Source: Rebecca billardiae RCC1528
Taxonomy: Eukaryota; Haptophyta
DNA length: 64,000 nt
Direction of reading: 5' to 3'
Assembly: GCA_965240325.2 (NCBI GenBank)
Contig: OZ251229.1
Coordinates: forward strand, 248,001-312,000
This document shows, one piece after another, positions 1-11,042 of this stretch (the first letter of the stretch is position 1; the number at the start of each line of letters is the position of its first letter). A model generated the notes under the pieces. That model did no database searches and was not told the DNA's origin. It worked only from the letters and a program-made list of their open reading frames with translations. Both the position numbers and the translations under genes were made by a program.

Positions 1-1106
1 TGTACGTGAGCTTCCTCGAGATCTTCGTGAAGGCCAACGACGCGCTCGAGGCGCAATTGGAGGAGGGGACGGCGCTCGCGGTGACGACGCTGTGCTTCTT
101 TGGCGGCATGGGCTTGACAGCGCTGCTCGAGGTCCTCGTGCACTACCTCAACCACGTCACCGGCAGCCCGCACTCGCACGGGCTGCCAGACGAGCCGGCA
201 GCGCGCAGCAGCACGCAGCTGTCTGAGGTGCAGCTCGAGGCGGGCGGGGGCACGCGCGCGGGCGGGGACGGGGCCGCGGCCGGACACGGGCAATCGCACG
301 GAAACGCCCACTTGAGCGACCTCGAGCCGACCGACAAGAAGGAGCTCATGCGCACGAGCACGCTGACCGCGCTCGCGATCGCATTGCACAACTTCCCCGA
401 GGGGCTCGCCACATTCATCGCGACGCTCGCCGAGCCGTCGCTCGGCGTGGCGCTGGCGGTGGCGATCGCGGTGCACAATGTGCCCGAGGGGATGGCCGTC
501 GCCATGCCCGTGTACTACTCGAGCGGCTCGAAGATGAAGGGCTTCCTCTGGGCGTCGCTCTCCGGGCTGACCGAGCCGATCGGCGGCATCCTCGGTGCTG
601 GCCGCGCGGGGGCTGGCCGCGCCGCCCGCGCCGCCCCGCGCGCTGCCGGCCGCGCGAGGCGAGGGCGGGCGGTGCGCGGGCGGAGCGGGGCACGCGGCTA
701 GCGGCGTGCACGTGTGGCGGAGCCCGCCCGTCGCCCACCCCGCCCCGCGCTCCCCCTGCCCCCTCGCCCCCCGCGGCCCCCGCAGGCTGGCTGGCCCTGC
801 GCTCGATCCTGACCGACCTCGGCTTTGGCATCGTCTTCGCGGTCGTGGGCGGGATGATGGTCTTCATCGTGATCCACGAGATGATGCCCGTGGCCGTGCG
901 GTACCAGCCGAGGTGCGCGCGCGGCGATGGCGCGCGCGACTCGCCCCGCGCCGCCGCGCGGGGCGCCGAGCGCTGCGCGGCGCCCCACGCTCACCGCCGG
1001 CCGCGCGGCGCGTCGGCGCGCGCCGTGCAGTGGCAACCACACGACAGGGCTGATCGTGCTCGGCATGTTCGTGATGGCGCTCTCGATCGTTCTGTTCGGC
1101 CTCTAG
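1..1106 (+). CDS. ZIP-family zinc/divalent metal transporter (3' part)
   Basis: The gene enters the window already in frame (codon boundary at base 3), so its start lies upstream. Three exons read 1-594, 786-912 and 1031-1106, with introns 595-785 (GTGCTG..GCAG) and 913-1030 (GTGCGC..TGCAG). The two signature metal-binding helices of the ZIP/ZupT family are explicit: HNFPEG near base 385 and HNVPEG near base 470. A His-rich cytosolic loop (HSHG, HGQSHGNAH) precedes them, as is usual in ZIPs. Exon 2 gives a membrane helix ending VIHEMMPVA, and exon 3 a last hydrophobic helix followed by TAG. The family moves Zn2+ or Fe2+ into the cytosol across the plasma or an organelle membrane. Closest in pattern to the ZupT/ZIP11 branch. 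Family call is secure; substrate and membrane are inference. Confidence 0.88.
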
Positions 1107-1471
1107 GCGCACGCCGGGCAAGCGACTGCGCGCGCGGGCACGCCCGTGCCACCGCGCCTAGGAGGAGCGCCGCAGGGCGGCACCTCAAACTGTGTCACAC
1201 AGACACACCCACCCACTGGCACTCGTCTGGCGAGATACTGATAGATCGCACAGCTAGCTATGATATAGATAACGAAGCGGTCGGCCCGCTCGGCCGCCGC
1301 TTTTTGCTGTCCATGATGATGAGCGCAAAGTAAGCAATAATTAATTAACGCGACGACCGATGCGCACACGACCGCGAGGTGGGCTGCCGCGGAACGCGAG
1401 TCGGAGGGCGAGATGAGAATCGAAGACGAATCTGAGGATTGCCCGGAACAACGGCCGCCATTCGAAAGACC
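1107..1471. other. Intergenic, ZIP gene to ankyrin/IQ gene
   Basis: Both flanking genes run on the plus strand. AT content rises near 1240-1350 (ATAGATAACG, TTAATTAA), as expected of a 3' flank or promoter. I see no RNA gene, repeat or convincing small ORF. Confidence 0.4.
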
Positions 1472-3568
1472 ATGGCGCTCGCCTCCGCGAGCAGCGGCCG
1501 CGTCACGATTGGGCTTGGCCAGCTCGTGCTGCAGCCGACCGCGCTGGGCGCGGCAGGCGGGGATCGCGTGTGGGCGACGGTGGACACGAAGGGCGTCACC
1601 GAACCCGTCGCCACGCCGCGCCTCCGCCTGCACCCGGACGACCCGTCGGACAGCAGCTCACCGCTCACCGGCCTTCTCGGCTTCACGCGCTCGTGGCCCG
1701 TGCAGAACGGCGACGCGGCGCACGCGGCCCTGCTCGCGCTGATGCGGCACTCGCGTGTCGACGACGCCTGCTTCGAGGTCACGCTCCACGCCGTCGGCCG
1801 CGCCTCCGCGCGGCGCGCGCTCGGCTCGGTCGCGCTCGACCTCGCCAAGCTCGCGCGCTCGGGCAAGGACACGCGCGACGAGCCGATGCTGCTGCACGCG
1901 GACGGGCGGGTGATCGGCTCGGTGCGCGTGACGCTGGAGGGCTTCGCGCGGCTGGCCAGCCTCCGCGACCCCGCCGCCCTCGGCCCGCCGACGAGCGCGC
2001 CGCGCCCGTGGAGCGGCGGCGGCGGCGCCGCCGCGCCGCCGATGACGCCCGTCGGCGGCGCGTACGCGCACGCGCGCGCGGGCGGGCTGAGCCTGCAGGT
2101 GCTCGTCTCGGAGGTGACGCTCGCGAGCGATGTGTGGGACGCGCTCGACGCGCGCGGCGGCCCGCCCGAGAGCCTGTGGGTCGAGGTCGACCTCTCCGCG
2201 CTGTGCGGGCTCGTGCTGCGCACGCCCACCGTGCGCGTGCACTCGCAGAGCGTGCCGCTCGGCTGGGCGCAGCTGGTGCCGCTGGACGGGCCGGAGGGCG
2301 AGGCGGCGGGCGCGAGGCTCGAGCGGCAGCTGGCGGGCGCGCGGCGCGCCTCGCACCTCGAGGCGCGCTTCCGCGTCTGGGCCCTCGCGCCCGGCGCGGG
2401 CGTGCTCTGCGTGGGCGAGGCCGCCCTGGCCGCGCTGCCAATCCTCACCGAGCGCTGCGACGTGCTCGGCCGCACGCTGGTCGCGCGCCCGCTGCCACAG
2501 GGGGAGGGCGGGCCGGCCGAAGGGAGCGGCGAGGAGGCGCGGGCGCGGGCGCGGGACGGGGCGCCCGCCGCGGCGCTGGTCGGCGTCTCGCTCGTCGCGC
2601 TCGACGCCATGCGTGCGCTCGCCGCGCGCGCCGTGCCGAGCTCGCGCCGCCCGCGCACGGCCGCCGAGGGCTCGGCCGGCGCCGAGGGCGGCGGCGGCGC
2701 GGTGTCCGCGCTGCTGGCGGCCGCTTACGAGGGCGACGCCGACGCGGTGCGCCGGCTGGTGGGCGGCGGCGTGGTGGACGTCGGCACGGCCTCCTCCGAG
2801 GGCGGGCACACCGCGCTGCACTGGGCCGGCGCGAAGGGCCACGCGCACGTCCTGCGCCAGCTGCTGCTCAGCCAACCCGCGGGCGCGCGCGGCGCCGCGG
2901 CCGCGCTCAACGCGCGCACGCTCTCGGGCACGACGCCGCTGCACCTCGCGTGCGCGTTCAACCAGCCGGAGGCGGCGCGCGTGCTGCTCGCCGCGGGCGC
3001 GGACCCGGAGCTCGAGAGCCTCGACGGCCGCACGGCGCGCTCCATCGCGTGCGCGTACGCCGGCGGCGCCTCGGACGCCGCCGCCATCCACGAGCTGCTG
3101 CGTGCCGGCGCGGCGCAGGCGCGCGCGCACGAGCACGCGCGCGCGGAGGCGGCGCGCGAGAGTGAGGCGGCGGCAGCTGCGGCGCTCGCCGAGCGGGAGC
3201 GCGAGCAGCGCCTCGCGTCCGAGGCCGCGGAGCGCGCCGCGCGCGGGCCCTCGGCCGCGTCGCACATCCAGGCGCGGTACCGCGGGCGGCAGGAGCGCCA
3301 TCGGCACGCACAGCGGCGCAAGGCGGCGGGCCATGACGCCGCAGAGGACGGCTGGCGGCCGGGCGACCGCCGGGCGTCGGCATCGGCCGGTAGCGCTGGA
3401 GTGCACGTGGGGAGTGCACGGGATCAGCCACGCCAGCCAGACTCTGGCGATCGCGGTGCGACGCCATCGGCGCCGCCTCCGCGCTCGGCGGAGGCGGCCA
3501 CGCAGATCCAGGCGCGCTACCGTGGCAGCCGCGAGCGCCGGCGCTACGACGAGCGCCGCCGCTCCTGA
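1472..3568 (+). CDS. Ankyrin-repeat, IQ-motif protein with C2-like N-terminal half
   Basis: A single 698-residue reading frame. I place the start at the ATG at 1472 (MALASASSG), because upstream in-frame codons include only non-ATG starts. Residues 1-400 hold two beta-rich blocks, near residues 10-160 and 205-345, that look like C2-type sandwiches of the sort found in RPGRIP1-like ciliary proteins; this is a weak match. Residues about 410-555 hold ankyrin repeats (GHTALHWAGAKGHAHVLRQL, GTTPLHLACAFNQPEAARVL). A charged alpha-helical stretch follows, then two IQ calmodulin-binding motifs (HIQARYRGRQERH near 596 and QIQARYRGSRERRR near 678) just before the stop. Ankyrin and IQ modules are scaffolding parts, often on microtubules or cilia. 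Function unknown beyond this. Confidence 0.78.
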   Translation: MALASASSGRVTIGLGQLVLQPTALGAAGGDRVWATVDTKGVTEPVATPRLRLHPDDPSDSSSPLTGLLGFTRSWPVQNGDAAHAALLALMRHSRVDDACFEVTLHAVGRASARRALGSVALDLAKLARSGKDTRDEPMLLHADGRVIGSVRVTLEGFARLASLRDPAALGPPTSAPRPWSGGGGAAAPPMTPVGGAYAHARAGGLSLQVLVSEVTLASDVWDALDARGGPPESLWVEVDLSALCGLVLRTPTVRVHSQSVPLGWAQLVPLDGPEGEAAGARLERQLAGARRASHLEARFRVWALAPGAGVLCVGEAALAALPILTERCDVLGRTLVARPLPQGEGGPAEGSGEEARARARDGAPAAALVGVSLVALDAMRALAARAVPSSRRPRTAAEGSAGAEGGGGAVSALLAAAYEGDADAVRRLVGGGVVDVGTASSEGGHTALHWAGAKGHAHVLRQLLLSQPAGARGAAAALNARTLSGTTPLHLACAFNQPEAARVLLAAGADPELESLDGRTARSIACAYAGGASDAAAIHELLRAGAAQARAHEHARAEAARESEAAAAAALAEREREQRLASEAAERAARGPSAASHIQARYRGRQERHRHAQRRKAAGHDAAEDGWRPGDRRASASAGSAGVHVGSARDQPRQPDSGDRGATPSAPPPRSAEAATQIQARYRGSRERRRYDERRRS

Positions 3569-3769
3569 ATCCGGAGAGATCTGAGACCTGGCTCACGACG
3601 ACAGCAATTCTAGCTGCTCGTCACGCTGAATACAGCAGCAATATATTATACTCCGAGCACCGCGCTGCCACTGACGAATCAACGCCGGACACAGGCAGTG
3701 ACAGGCGGCTGCGGCTTGACTCACTAATGACTGGGCACCGCGATCCCGTACGCGCACGCGTATTAACTA

Positions 3770-4050
3770 TTATGGCCCGCGGTGCAGGGCGGAGCGCGCA
3801 GCGTGGAGCCCGCACCAGCGGGCCCGAACCACGTTTCAAAAAGATCTTTGATCAAGAAAAAAGGGACGGGGGGCGGCGGAAAAAAAGGGACGGGGGGCGA
3901 TTTTTAGGGCTGGCGGAGACCGAGTTTCGAGTTTTTGAGATCGCATAGAGAGGTCTATTAGGCCGAAAAAGAGCGCGCCCAGCTGATTCCCTTAAGTAAA
4001 GTGCGATCTGGACGTCAGCTGGACGTGACATTAGTGTAACGGTTCGTTAC
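3770..4050 (+). mobile_element. Dispersed repeat family R1, single copy
   Basis: About 280 bp, starting TATGGCCCGCGGTGCAGGGC and ending in the hairpin TGTAACGGTTCGTTACG. The same sequence recurs at 14214-14478 in reverse orientation, very similar over the first 150 bp and recognisable to the terminal hairpin. Shared landmarks in order: GCGGAGCGCG, GGGCCCGAAC, TTTCAAAAAGATCTTTGATC, a G-rich run, and ACCGAGTTTCGA. It encodes nothing obvious and is MITE-like in size. Boundaries are approximate and I see no clear target-site duplication. Confidence 0.65.
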
Positions 4051-4667
4051 GAGCGAATCGTACTCGTCTTCCCGGATCGCGTGACGTCCGGACTGGGCCA
4101 CATCCGGATCGTCGGAGGTGACGTGCCCCGGCACGATGGGCGATGGCGGATATGCGGGACGGCGCCTGCACGTGCCTCCGGACCCGCCTCCCGCTTGCTG
4201 CTCACGCAGTCAGCTGCGACCGTGGCGCATGATCGCAGAAGCAGTGCCGGCAGTACGGCCTGCATCAGCTAGTGCCGCGCCGTCGTGGCGCGCGCGGTAC
4301 GGTTGCGCGTTTGCAGCGCTCGCCGCTCGCCGGCTCGGCGACGGCACGCGCGTGCGGCTCAGGTGTGTCAAATGCGGTCTCGTCGGCGCGCTTTCGCCTG
4401 CCACCTCGTGCACCCGTGCCGCCAGTTTCATCGTCTTCATGAGGACTGCTGCTGCTGTCGCCATCCGCTCTCCATCACCCCGAGTCGCCGGTCGCGCGGC
4501 GCGCGCGGTAGGCACTAGGCAGGGCGTACGGTCACTCACCCGTGCAACAGGTCAAGTGGCCAGAGTACGTCTGGTCGTTGGCTGGCACGGGCCGCAGCGC
4601 TAAAGCACCCTGCTGTCACACCCGACTCCTTCAGTACTCCGAGCTCCGCGGCACGACTCACTCGTTC

Positions 4668-4822
4668 GGCACGATCGCGGACGGGTCGGATCCGAGCTGA
4701 TCAGCCAGAGTTGGACACAGTTTGGCAGCTACTAGTAGTAATTCCGATGCCGATGGCACGATCGCGGACGGGTCGGATCCGAGCTGATCAGCCAGTTGGA
4801 CATTTGGCAGCTAGTTGTCAGA
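4668..4822. repeat. Tandem duplication, 87-bp period
   Basis: A 41-bp segment starting GGCACGATCGCGGACGGGTC at 4668 is repeated exactly at 4755. The sequence that follows each (TTGGACA, TTTGGCAGCTA) is also shared, with small indels. Two units only; non-coding. Confidence 0.85.
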
Positions 4823-5000
4823 CGGACGTCCGATTTGACGACCGGTGCCGGGTGCGGTCTCAGGTCCGCTGCTGTGATTGTGTGAAGTGTGAATGAGTCT
4901 CGCGGTCGCGCAGGCAGGGCGACGGTCGGACTAATAGCTTCAGTCATCTCAGAACCGACTTCAACTGGCGAACTGCCACTACGGCGGAGAGCCGCGATTG

Positions 5001-5076
5001 CACGGCCACCGCGGGCCCCCAACTGCGTTGATTCTATGCAGAAAAGGACCGCGGAACGCGGTCATTAGTAATAATC
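5001..5076 (+). repeat. Dispersed hairpin repeat family R2, copy A
   Basis: Contains CACCGCGGGCCCC, then AACTGCGTTGATTCTATG, then the perfect 7-bp-stem hairpin GACCGCGGAACGCGGTC at 5047-5063, followed by ATTA. The same ordered blocks recur at 19106-19174 (plus) and 12190-12265 (minus). Non-coding. Confidence 0.75.
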
Positions 5077-5467
5077 GCAGTATTATCGCCATCGGGCTCG
5101 GCCTCGGCCGCGGCGGCATCTGCCGTCGCCGCCGCGTGCCCCACTCCCCCAGGGCCAGGCCGAGCCGGCGGTGCTCCATATCCCGGCCCTGCTCCCTCAG
5201 GGGGGCAGGGCCTGCGGGTGGCGCCGACTGCCTGACCTGGTTGGAAGGCGCGGTCGCATTCTAATTATATAAGTGTGTCTGCAGTATGCACAGGCACAGC
5301 TGACACGCGGCCGTGCCAAGTGCTCCGTGAGAGTAGTACCGTGAGAGTCCGTGACCGCGGTCGGTGACTCTGATTCAGATAACAGTAAACAGATTGCCGC
5401 CCTGCGGCCCTGACGACTGACTCGGAGTGACGGCCGCGTTGCCCGTTGCATACCACGACGTCGTTAA

Positions 5468-5492
5468 ATATATATATATATATATATATATA
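5468..5492. repeat. TA dinucleotide run
   Basis: About twelve TA units, 75 bp downstream of the ARL2 stop codon (ARL2 is on the minus strand). Simple repeat. Confidence 0.9.
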
Positions 5493-5568
5493 CAATCGAT
5501 CATCAGACGATCATCGATCGATGAATGATTTCAAAGCACGGCTGCTGCAACTTGCTGACAACATTAAA

Positions 5569-6123
5569 TCAGTCGAACATGAATATCCTGGACGCAATGT
5601 CTGCGACCATCCAGTCGACGCCCGCGACGAGGCCCTCGCCCGTCACCGCGCTGCACGAGCAGATGCACCAGTGGCGCTTGGCGATCGAGTCGAGGCCGAG
5701 CACCTCCTGGATCTCCGCGGGCGTGAGCGCGCCCGCGATGTCCTGCTTGTTCGCGAAGACGAGCAGCGACGCGCCCGCCAGCCGCTCCTCGACGAGCAGC
5801 TTCTCGAGCTCCGCCTTGCAGTCGAGCAGCCGACGCTTGTCCGCTGAGTCGACGACCCAGATGAGGCCGTCGGTCTGTTCGAAGTAATTGCGCCAGTACG
5901 AGCGGAGCGACGTCTGCCCACCGATGTCCCACAGGTTGAGCTTGTACTCCTTGTACTCGAGCGTCTTGATGTTGAAGCCGAGCGTTGGCGAGATCAGGTC
6001 GATGTCCTCGCCGTTGAACTTCTTGACGATCGTGGTCTTGCCCGCATTGTCCAGGCCGAGGACGAGCAGCCGGAGCTCGCGCTCCTTCTGCTTCACCTTC
6101 TTCAGGATGGTGAGCAGCCCCAT
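5569..6123 (-). CDS. ARL2: ADP-ribosylation factor-like small GTPase ARL2
   Basis: A complete, intronless 184-residue protein, exactly the usual ARL2 length. It starts [18 protein letters not shown], the ARL2 hallmark N-terminus, which lacks the typical ARF myristoylation context. GTP-binding motifs are intact: P-loop GLDNAGKT (23-30), WDIGGQ (65-70), NKQD (125-128) and the SA element in CSAV (158-160). ARL2 works with tubulin cofactors C, D and E in building alpha/beta-tubulin dimers, and with effectors such as BART/ARL2BP and PDE6D in trafficking of lipidated proteins. It shares a 194-bp upstream gap with the divergent MORN gene. A predicted BART-domain protein lies 20 kb away at 25492. Very confident. 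Confidence 0.97.
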   Translation of the reverse strand: MGLLTILKKVKQKERELRLLVLGLDNAGKTTIVKKFNGEDIDLISPTLGFNIKTLEYKEYKLNLWDIGGQTSLRSYWRNYFEQTDGLIWVVDSADKRRLLDCKAELEKLLVEERLAGASLLVFANKQDIAGALTPAEIQEVLGLDSIAKRHWCICSCSAVTGEGLVAGVDWMVADIASRIFMFD

Positions 6124-6317
6124 ACCCGCGTGCGCTCTACCGCGCGAGGCGGGCCACAAGCAGCTGCGCGGTTGCGCCAGTATGGCGACAAGCTCGTTGA
6201 AGCGCGCCAACCAAGCCTTCGCGGCCGTTGAAGCCACCTGGTCTCCGTCAAACCGCCGCCCGGCGGCGCAACCGCCAAGCCGAAGTCCAAACTGAAGCGC
6301 ACGCCTGGTTCACCACG
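6124..6317. promoter_or_regulatory. Divergent intergenic region, ARL2 / MORN protein
   Basis: A 194-bp gap between two start codons pointing apart. It is the only room for both 5' UTRs and promoters. No TATA box is evident. Shared promoter function is inferred from geometry alone. Confidence 0.4.
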
Positions 6318-8535
6318 ATGGGCGGCGGGCGCACGAGCACGCCGCGCGGCGCGTGGCAATCGAAGTGCGCGTGGAAGCCGTCGATCGCTGCGTCCCCCGC
6401 CAAGGCGCCCTCCCGCCCCGCCACGCCCGCCGCCGTGGCTGCCGACGCGCAGCTGACGCCGCACGCGCTGGTCGCGCTGCGGCGCGCGTTCAACGAGGCC
6501 GCGGCCGATCGGGTCGTGGACGAGGTGCAGTGGCAGGCGTGGCTGGCGAAGCAGCCTGCGCCGAGCGGCGCGCCCGCTCCAACCGCCACGCCGCGCGCGC
6601 ACGAGCTCGCCGGCTGGGGCGCGCCGCGCGGGAAGCGCGTGGAGGCTGTGCTCCAGGAGCGCCGGCACCGGACGTCGCCGCCGCGTGCCGGCCGGTCCGC
6701 GGCGGCCAAGCCGGCGGCGCATCGCGTGAGTGCGCCGTCGAGCGCGTCGCACGTGCTGGCGCGAGCCTTTGTGCGCAAGCTCGCGAGCATGTACCGCGTG
6801 AGCGCGGACGGCGGCGCGGTGGTGCTGCGCGGCGCGGGCGCGGGCGCGCACTCGGCCGCCATCGCCGGCCGCGGGCTGGACGGGCGCGAGCGCGTGCACC
6901 TGCCGAGGCGCGTGCTGGAGTACTTGAACGGGCTGTCGCCGTCGGCGGTGCTCTCGTGGGACGAGCTCGTCCAGGCGCAGAGCGCGGAGGAGCGCGCGCG
7001 CGCCGCGGCCGCGCTGCACGTGCAGAGGTCCGCGCGCGGCCGCGCGGTGCGCTCGGCACTCGGCGCCGAGCGCAGCGCGGCGACCACGATCGAGCGGCAC
7101 GCGCGCGGCAGCGCGGTGCGCCGAGCTCAGCGCCGCGCTGCGGCGGAGGTGGCGGAGGCCCAGCGCGCCGACGCCGCGGTCACGATCCAGCGGCGCGCGC
7201 GCACGCGCGTGCGCGCTGCAGCCCCTGCCGCCTCGCGCCTCGGCTCGAGCGGCGTGGCGGCGGCGCCCGCGAGCGAGCGTGAGCCGGGGGGCCTGGGCGG
7301 TCTGCTCGGAGCCGCCGGCGCGCCGCCGATGCGCCCCGCCTCGGCCGGCCCTGCGCGCACGCATGCGCCGCCCGCGAGCGACGCCGCGCGCCCGAGCGAT
7401 GCCGCCCCCGCGCCGACGGCAGCGGCAGCGGCGGTCCCCACGCCGCCCGGCGGCGGCGGCGGCGGCGCGCGCCGCCCGTCGGCGCGGCCAGACGATCCGC
7501 TGTGCGCGCACCCGGGCCTGTCCTCCTCCCTGAGCTGGACGCTCCGCGCCGCGCCCGGCCGCTGGGCCTTCGTGCGCATCGACGTCGGCGAGCTCTTCGT
7601 GAGCGCGCTGCCGCTGCCCGCACCGCTGGCCGCCGCCGCGCCGCCGTCGGGCGCGGCCGGCTCGCGCGCCGGAGCGGGCGCGAGCTGCGCAGACGGGTGC
7701 GTGGCCGCCGGCCCGGCGGCGCCCGAGCGCACGATGCCGCACGCGCTCCCGCTCAAGATCTCGCTGCGCTGCGCGCCGCCGCCCAGCGGCAGCAGCCCGC
7801 TCCTGCCGCACCTGTACGTGGGGCCACCGGGCGGCGCCGAGCCGAGCGCGCGCAGCTGGCTGTGCCGCGCGGCGCGCGCAGAGGCGTGGTCGGCGCGCGG
7901 CGCGGAGGAGGAGGAGGGCGGCGGCGGCGGCGGTGCGCACGGGCTGGCGCGGAGCACGTCGGTCCGCCTCGTCGCGCCGCGCCGCGCCGCCTCGCCCGCC
8001 TCGCCGCCGCCCGCCGCGTCCGCGCTCGACAGCGCGCGCGTGGCGGAGGCCACCCCGGGAGCGCTGTGCGTCGGCGTGTTTGTGCCGGCGGGCGCGCACG
8101 CAGCCGTGGGGCGGCGGCTGCTGCTCGAGGTGCGCGCGCTGGGCGTGGCGGAGGCGGCGGGGGCGCAGTCTGGCTCGGCGCCGCGCGCGCCGCCGCCCGA
8201 CCCCACCGCCGCCTCCGCGTGGGCGCCGCTCCCCGGCGTGTCCCAGCTCGTGCGCGCCTCGGGCCCGTCCGTGGGCGGCCTGCCGTGCGGCCAGTGCGCC
8301 CTCAGCTACGCAGACGGCTGCCAGTATGAGGGACGCGTGTGGTTTGGCTGCCGCTCGGGGCCGGGCACGCTGGTGCGGCCCGGGGCGGCGGGCGCGGGCG
8401 GGCACGCGGGGCCGCGCGCCATCTCGGGCGTGTGGCACGAGGACGCGCCGCGCCTCGCCGACGCGGGGGGCGGCGCGTGGGTGAGCGCGGAGCGAGGCAG
8501 CCGCGTGCGCGCCGTCAGCGCGCCGCGCGCCGCCG

Positions 8536-8567
<32 letters not shown>

Positions 8568-10289
8568 ACGCGCTGGGTGGCGGAGCTGGTGATGGCCGGC
8601 CGCGTGGCGGGTCTCTTCGCCGACGAGGAGCCGACGGATGACGCCGACGCCCCGCCCCCGCACGCCGCCGCCCCCGCCGCCCCGGGCTCCCGCCCCCTGC
8701 GCCTCTTCGCCGTGCGCGCTCACGCGCACGACGCGCTCGCGCGCCGAGCGGGTGGCGCCGTGTACGCGCACTCGGGGCGCGTGGCCGCGGGCGTGCGCTC
8801 CGGGCCGGGGCGCTCGACGTACGCGGACGGGAGCTGGCTCGAGGGCGACTGGGCGGACGACACGCTGCCCGACGGCGGGTACGGCCGCGTGCGCCACCAC
8901 GGCGGCTGGTACGAGGGCGAGCTCAGGCCTGCGCCCGCGGTGGGCGCGCGCTCGCGCGCGCGCGGCGCGCACCGCGGCGCTGGCGCGGGGCCGCGGCCGC
9001 CGCAGCCGCTGCTCCCTGACGGCGAGGGCGCGCTGACGTACGAGCCGAGCGCGCTGCTGCACGAGCTGGACGCGCGCGCGCGCCTCACGCCCGTGCACGC
9101 CGCGCCGCTGCCCACCATCGCCGAGTCGACGCTCAGCGCGGCCTCTGCGGTCGAGCTGGCGGCAACGTGGCGGCAGGCGCTGGCCAACGCCGAGCGCGCC
9201 GCGGAGGCGGAGGCGGCGGAGGGCGAGGGCAGCAGCGAGGAGGAGGGCGCGCCGCCGCCGCCGCCGCAGCCGCCGCAGCCGTCGCAGCCGCAGCCGCGTG
9301 AGCCTCGGGCCCAGGCCACGCGCGGCCGCGCGGCCGCGGCCGCGGCCGCACCGGCCGCACCGGCCGCACCGGCCGCACCGGCCGCACCGGCCGCACCGGC
9401 CGCACCGGCCGCACCGGCCGCACCGGCCGCACCGGCCGCACCGGCCGCACCGGCCGACGGCGCGGCCGGCGGCGCGGCCGCAGCCGCGGCGCAGCAGCCC
9501 GAGCTGGTGCCGCGCCCGTTCCGAGTGGAGGCGCTGGGGGCCGCGCCGCCGGGCGCGGTGCGGCTGGTGTGCGAGTGGCACCGCGGCTCGCCCTTCGCCT
9601 CGCTCGGCGGCGCGGACGGCGGCGCGTCCGGCGGCTGGTGGCACCACGCTCCGCGCGCGGGCGCGCCGGTCGGCTGGAGCTACAGCGGCGACTGGCTCGG
9701 CGGCGCGCGGCACGGGCGCGGCGTGTGCGTGTACTACGCGGTGGGCGAGGCGGGCGGGCTGCCGCGCGCGGGCGCCGCGCCCGCCGTGCGCGCCGTGTAC
9801 GCGGGGCAGTGGGGCGGCGGGCTGTGGGACGGCGAGGGCACGCTCACGACCGCGCAGCCCGCGCGCACGCTCGAGGGGACGTTTCGCGGAGACTTCCGCG
9901 CGTGCGCGGTGCGCGTGCGCGTGCAGCCGGGCGGCAGCCTGTACACGGGCGACCTGGCGCTCGGCGTGCGCGACGGCGTGGGCATGAGCGTCGAGCGCGT
10001 CGAGCCCGGCGCGCAGCGCGCAGCGCCCGGCTCCGACCCCGCGCCCGCCCCGGCCGTCGTCGAGTACGTGGGCGGCTGGCGCGCGGACGCGCCGCACGGC
10101 CCGGGCAAGCGCGCAGGCCCGCACGGCGAGTTTGAGGGCAGCTTCGAGGGCGGGGTGCCGCACGGCAAGGGCGTGCTGCGCACGCGCGACGGCGCCGTCT
10201 TCGCCGGCACGTGGGTGCGCGGACGCATGGAGGGCCGCGGCCGCGCGCTTGCGCCCGCGCCGACGCGCGAGGCCGCGCGCGCCGACGCT

Positions 10290-10336
<47 letters not shown>

Positions 10337-11042
10337 GCCGCGCCGCGCGCGCGCCCCCTCGCCCCCCGCGGCCGCGCCGCGCTGGACGGAGGGCGTGTGG
10401 GTGGAGGGCGTGCTCGAGCCCAACTCGGTCGACTGGGGGACTGTCCCGCTCCGCACGGCCGGCGGCGTGGGCGGCGACGCCGTGTACGAGGGCGCGCTCC
10501 GCGAGGGCGTGCCGCACGGCAGCGGGCGCGCGCACTGGCCCAACGGCGACACCATCCAGGCGCACTGGGAGCACGGCGAGCCGAGCGCGGCGCGCGGCGG
10601 CCTGTGCATCCGCACCGCGCACAGCGGCGACCGGTACGCCGGCGAGTTCCGCGGCGGCACCGCCGACGTGCCGCGGCCGCACGGCTACGGCACGCTCACG
10701 AGCGCGGCGGGCGACCGGTGCGAGGGCCTGTGGGCGGAGGGCATGCCGCTCGAGTGCGGGGGCGCCGTCACGATCGACGGGCAGCGGTACGAGGGCAAGT
10801 GGAGCGAGGGGATGCGCACCGGACACGGCACGCTCACGTGGCCGAGCGGCGAGCGGTACGTCGGCCACTTCGCCGACGGACTGCCGCACGGCCGCGGCAC
10901 ACACGTCTACGCGGACGGCTCGAGCTACAAGGGCATGTGGCGGCGCGGGCTGCCGCACGGCCGCGGCATCTCGACGGAGTCGTCGGGGCGCACCGTCGAC
11001 GCCGAGTGGGTGGACGGCGTGCAGGGCCGGCGGTATGCCTGA
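6318..11042 (+). CDS. Giant MORN-repeat / IQ protein
   Basis: One uninterrupted frame of 1574 residues from the ATG at 6318 to TGA at 11042. Residues about 229-300 hold IQ-like helices (VTIQRRARTRVRAA). MORN repeats (consensus YxGxWxxGxxHGxG) begin near 663 (YADGCQYEGRVWFG), recur near 835 and 1115, and form a dense C-terminal array at about 1388-1560 (YEGKWSEGMRTGHGTLTWPS, YVGHFADGLPHGRGTHVYAD). Linkers are low-complexity: an Ala-Ala-Pro run (about 1010-1045) and an Asp-Ala run (about 1322-1338). MORN proteins bind acidic phospholipids and shape membrane-associated cytoskeleton, for example in cilia and basal bodies. Calmodulin binding through the IQ helices is inferred. No intron found, unlike many neighbours. 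Confidence 0.88.
9349..9454. repeat. In-frame 9-bp minisatellite (Ala-Ala-Pro)
   Basis: About twelve near-perfect head-to-tail copies of GCACCGGCC inside the MORN gene. The 9-bp period keeps the frame, so copy number could vary without breaking the protein. Confidence 0.9.
10283..10330. repeat. In-frame 6-bp repeat (Asp-Ala)
   Basis: About eight copies of GCCGAC within the MORN gene, giving an acidic Asp-Ala run. Frame-preserving. Confidence 0.9.

Larger units (their letters stand above)
3569..5568. other. 2-kb repeat-rich intergenic region
   Basis: No convincing gene. It holds a repeat-family R1 element (3770-4050), an 87-bp tandem duplication (4668-4822), a hairpin repeat R2 (5001-5076) and a TA run (about 5468-5492). 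Open frames at 4118-4603 and elsewhere have no domain or bias that sets them apart from chance in GC-rich DNA. Several runs of G and A (3850-3900) lie inside the R1 element. Confidence 0.6.

Noticed and set aside
1345-3596. Several long minus-strand ORFs opposite the ankyrin/IQ gene
   Set aside because: Arg/Ala-rich shadow frames produced by the third-position GC bias; no start context or domain.
4118-4603. 161-codon plus-strand ORF
   Set aside because: No domain, and it overlaps repeat-rich intergenic DNA; a frame this long is expected by chance at this GC content.
9349-9454. CRISPR array
   Set aside because: Units are 9 bp, head-to-tail and without spacers, inside a coding frame. The host is eukaryotic.
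6102-10958. A 1618-codon open frame on the minus strand opposite the MORN gene
   Set aside because: It is the mirror of a G/C-ending codon pattern. The plus strand has MORN and IQ motifs; the minus product is Arg/Ala low complexity with no domain.
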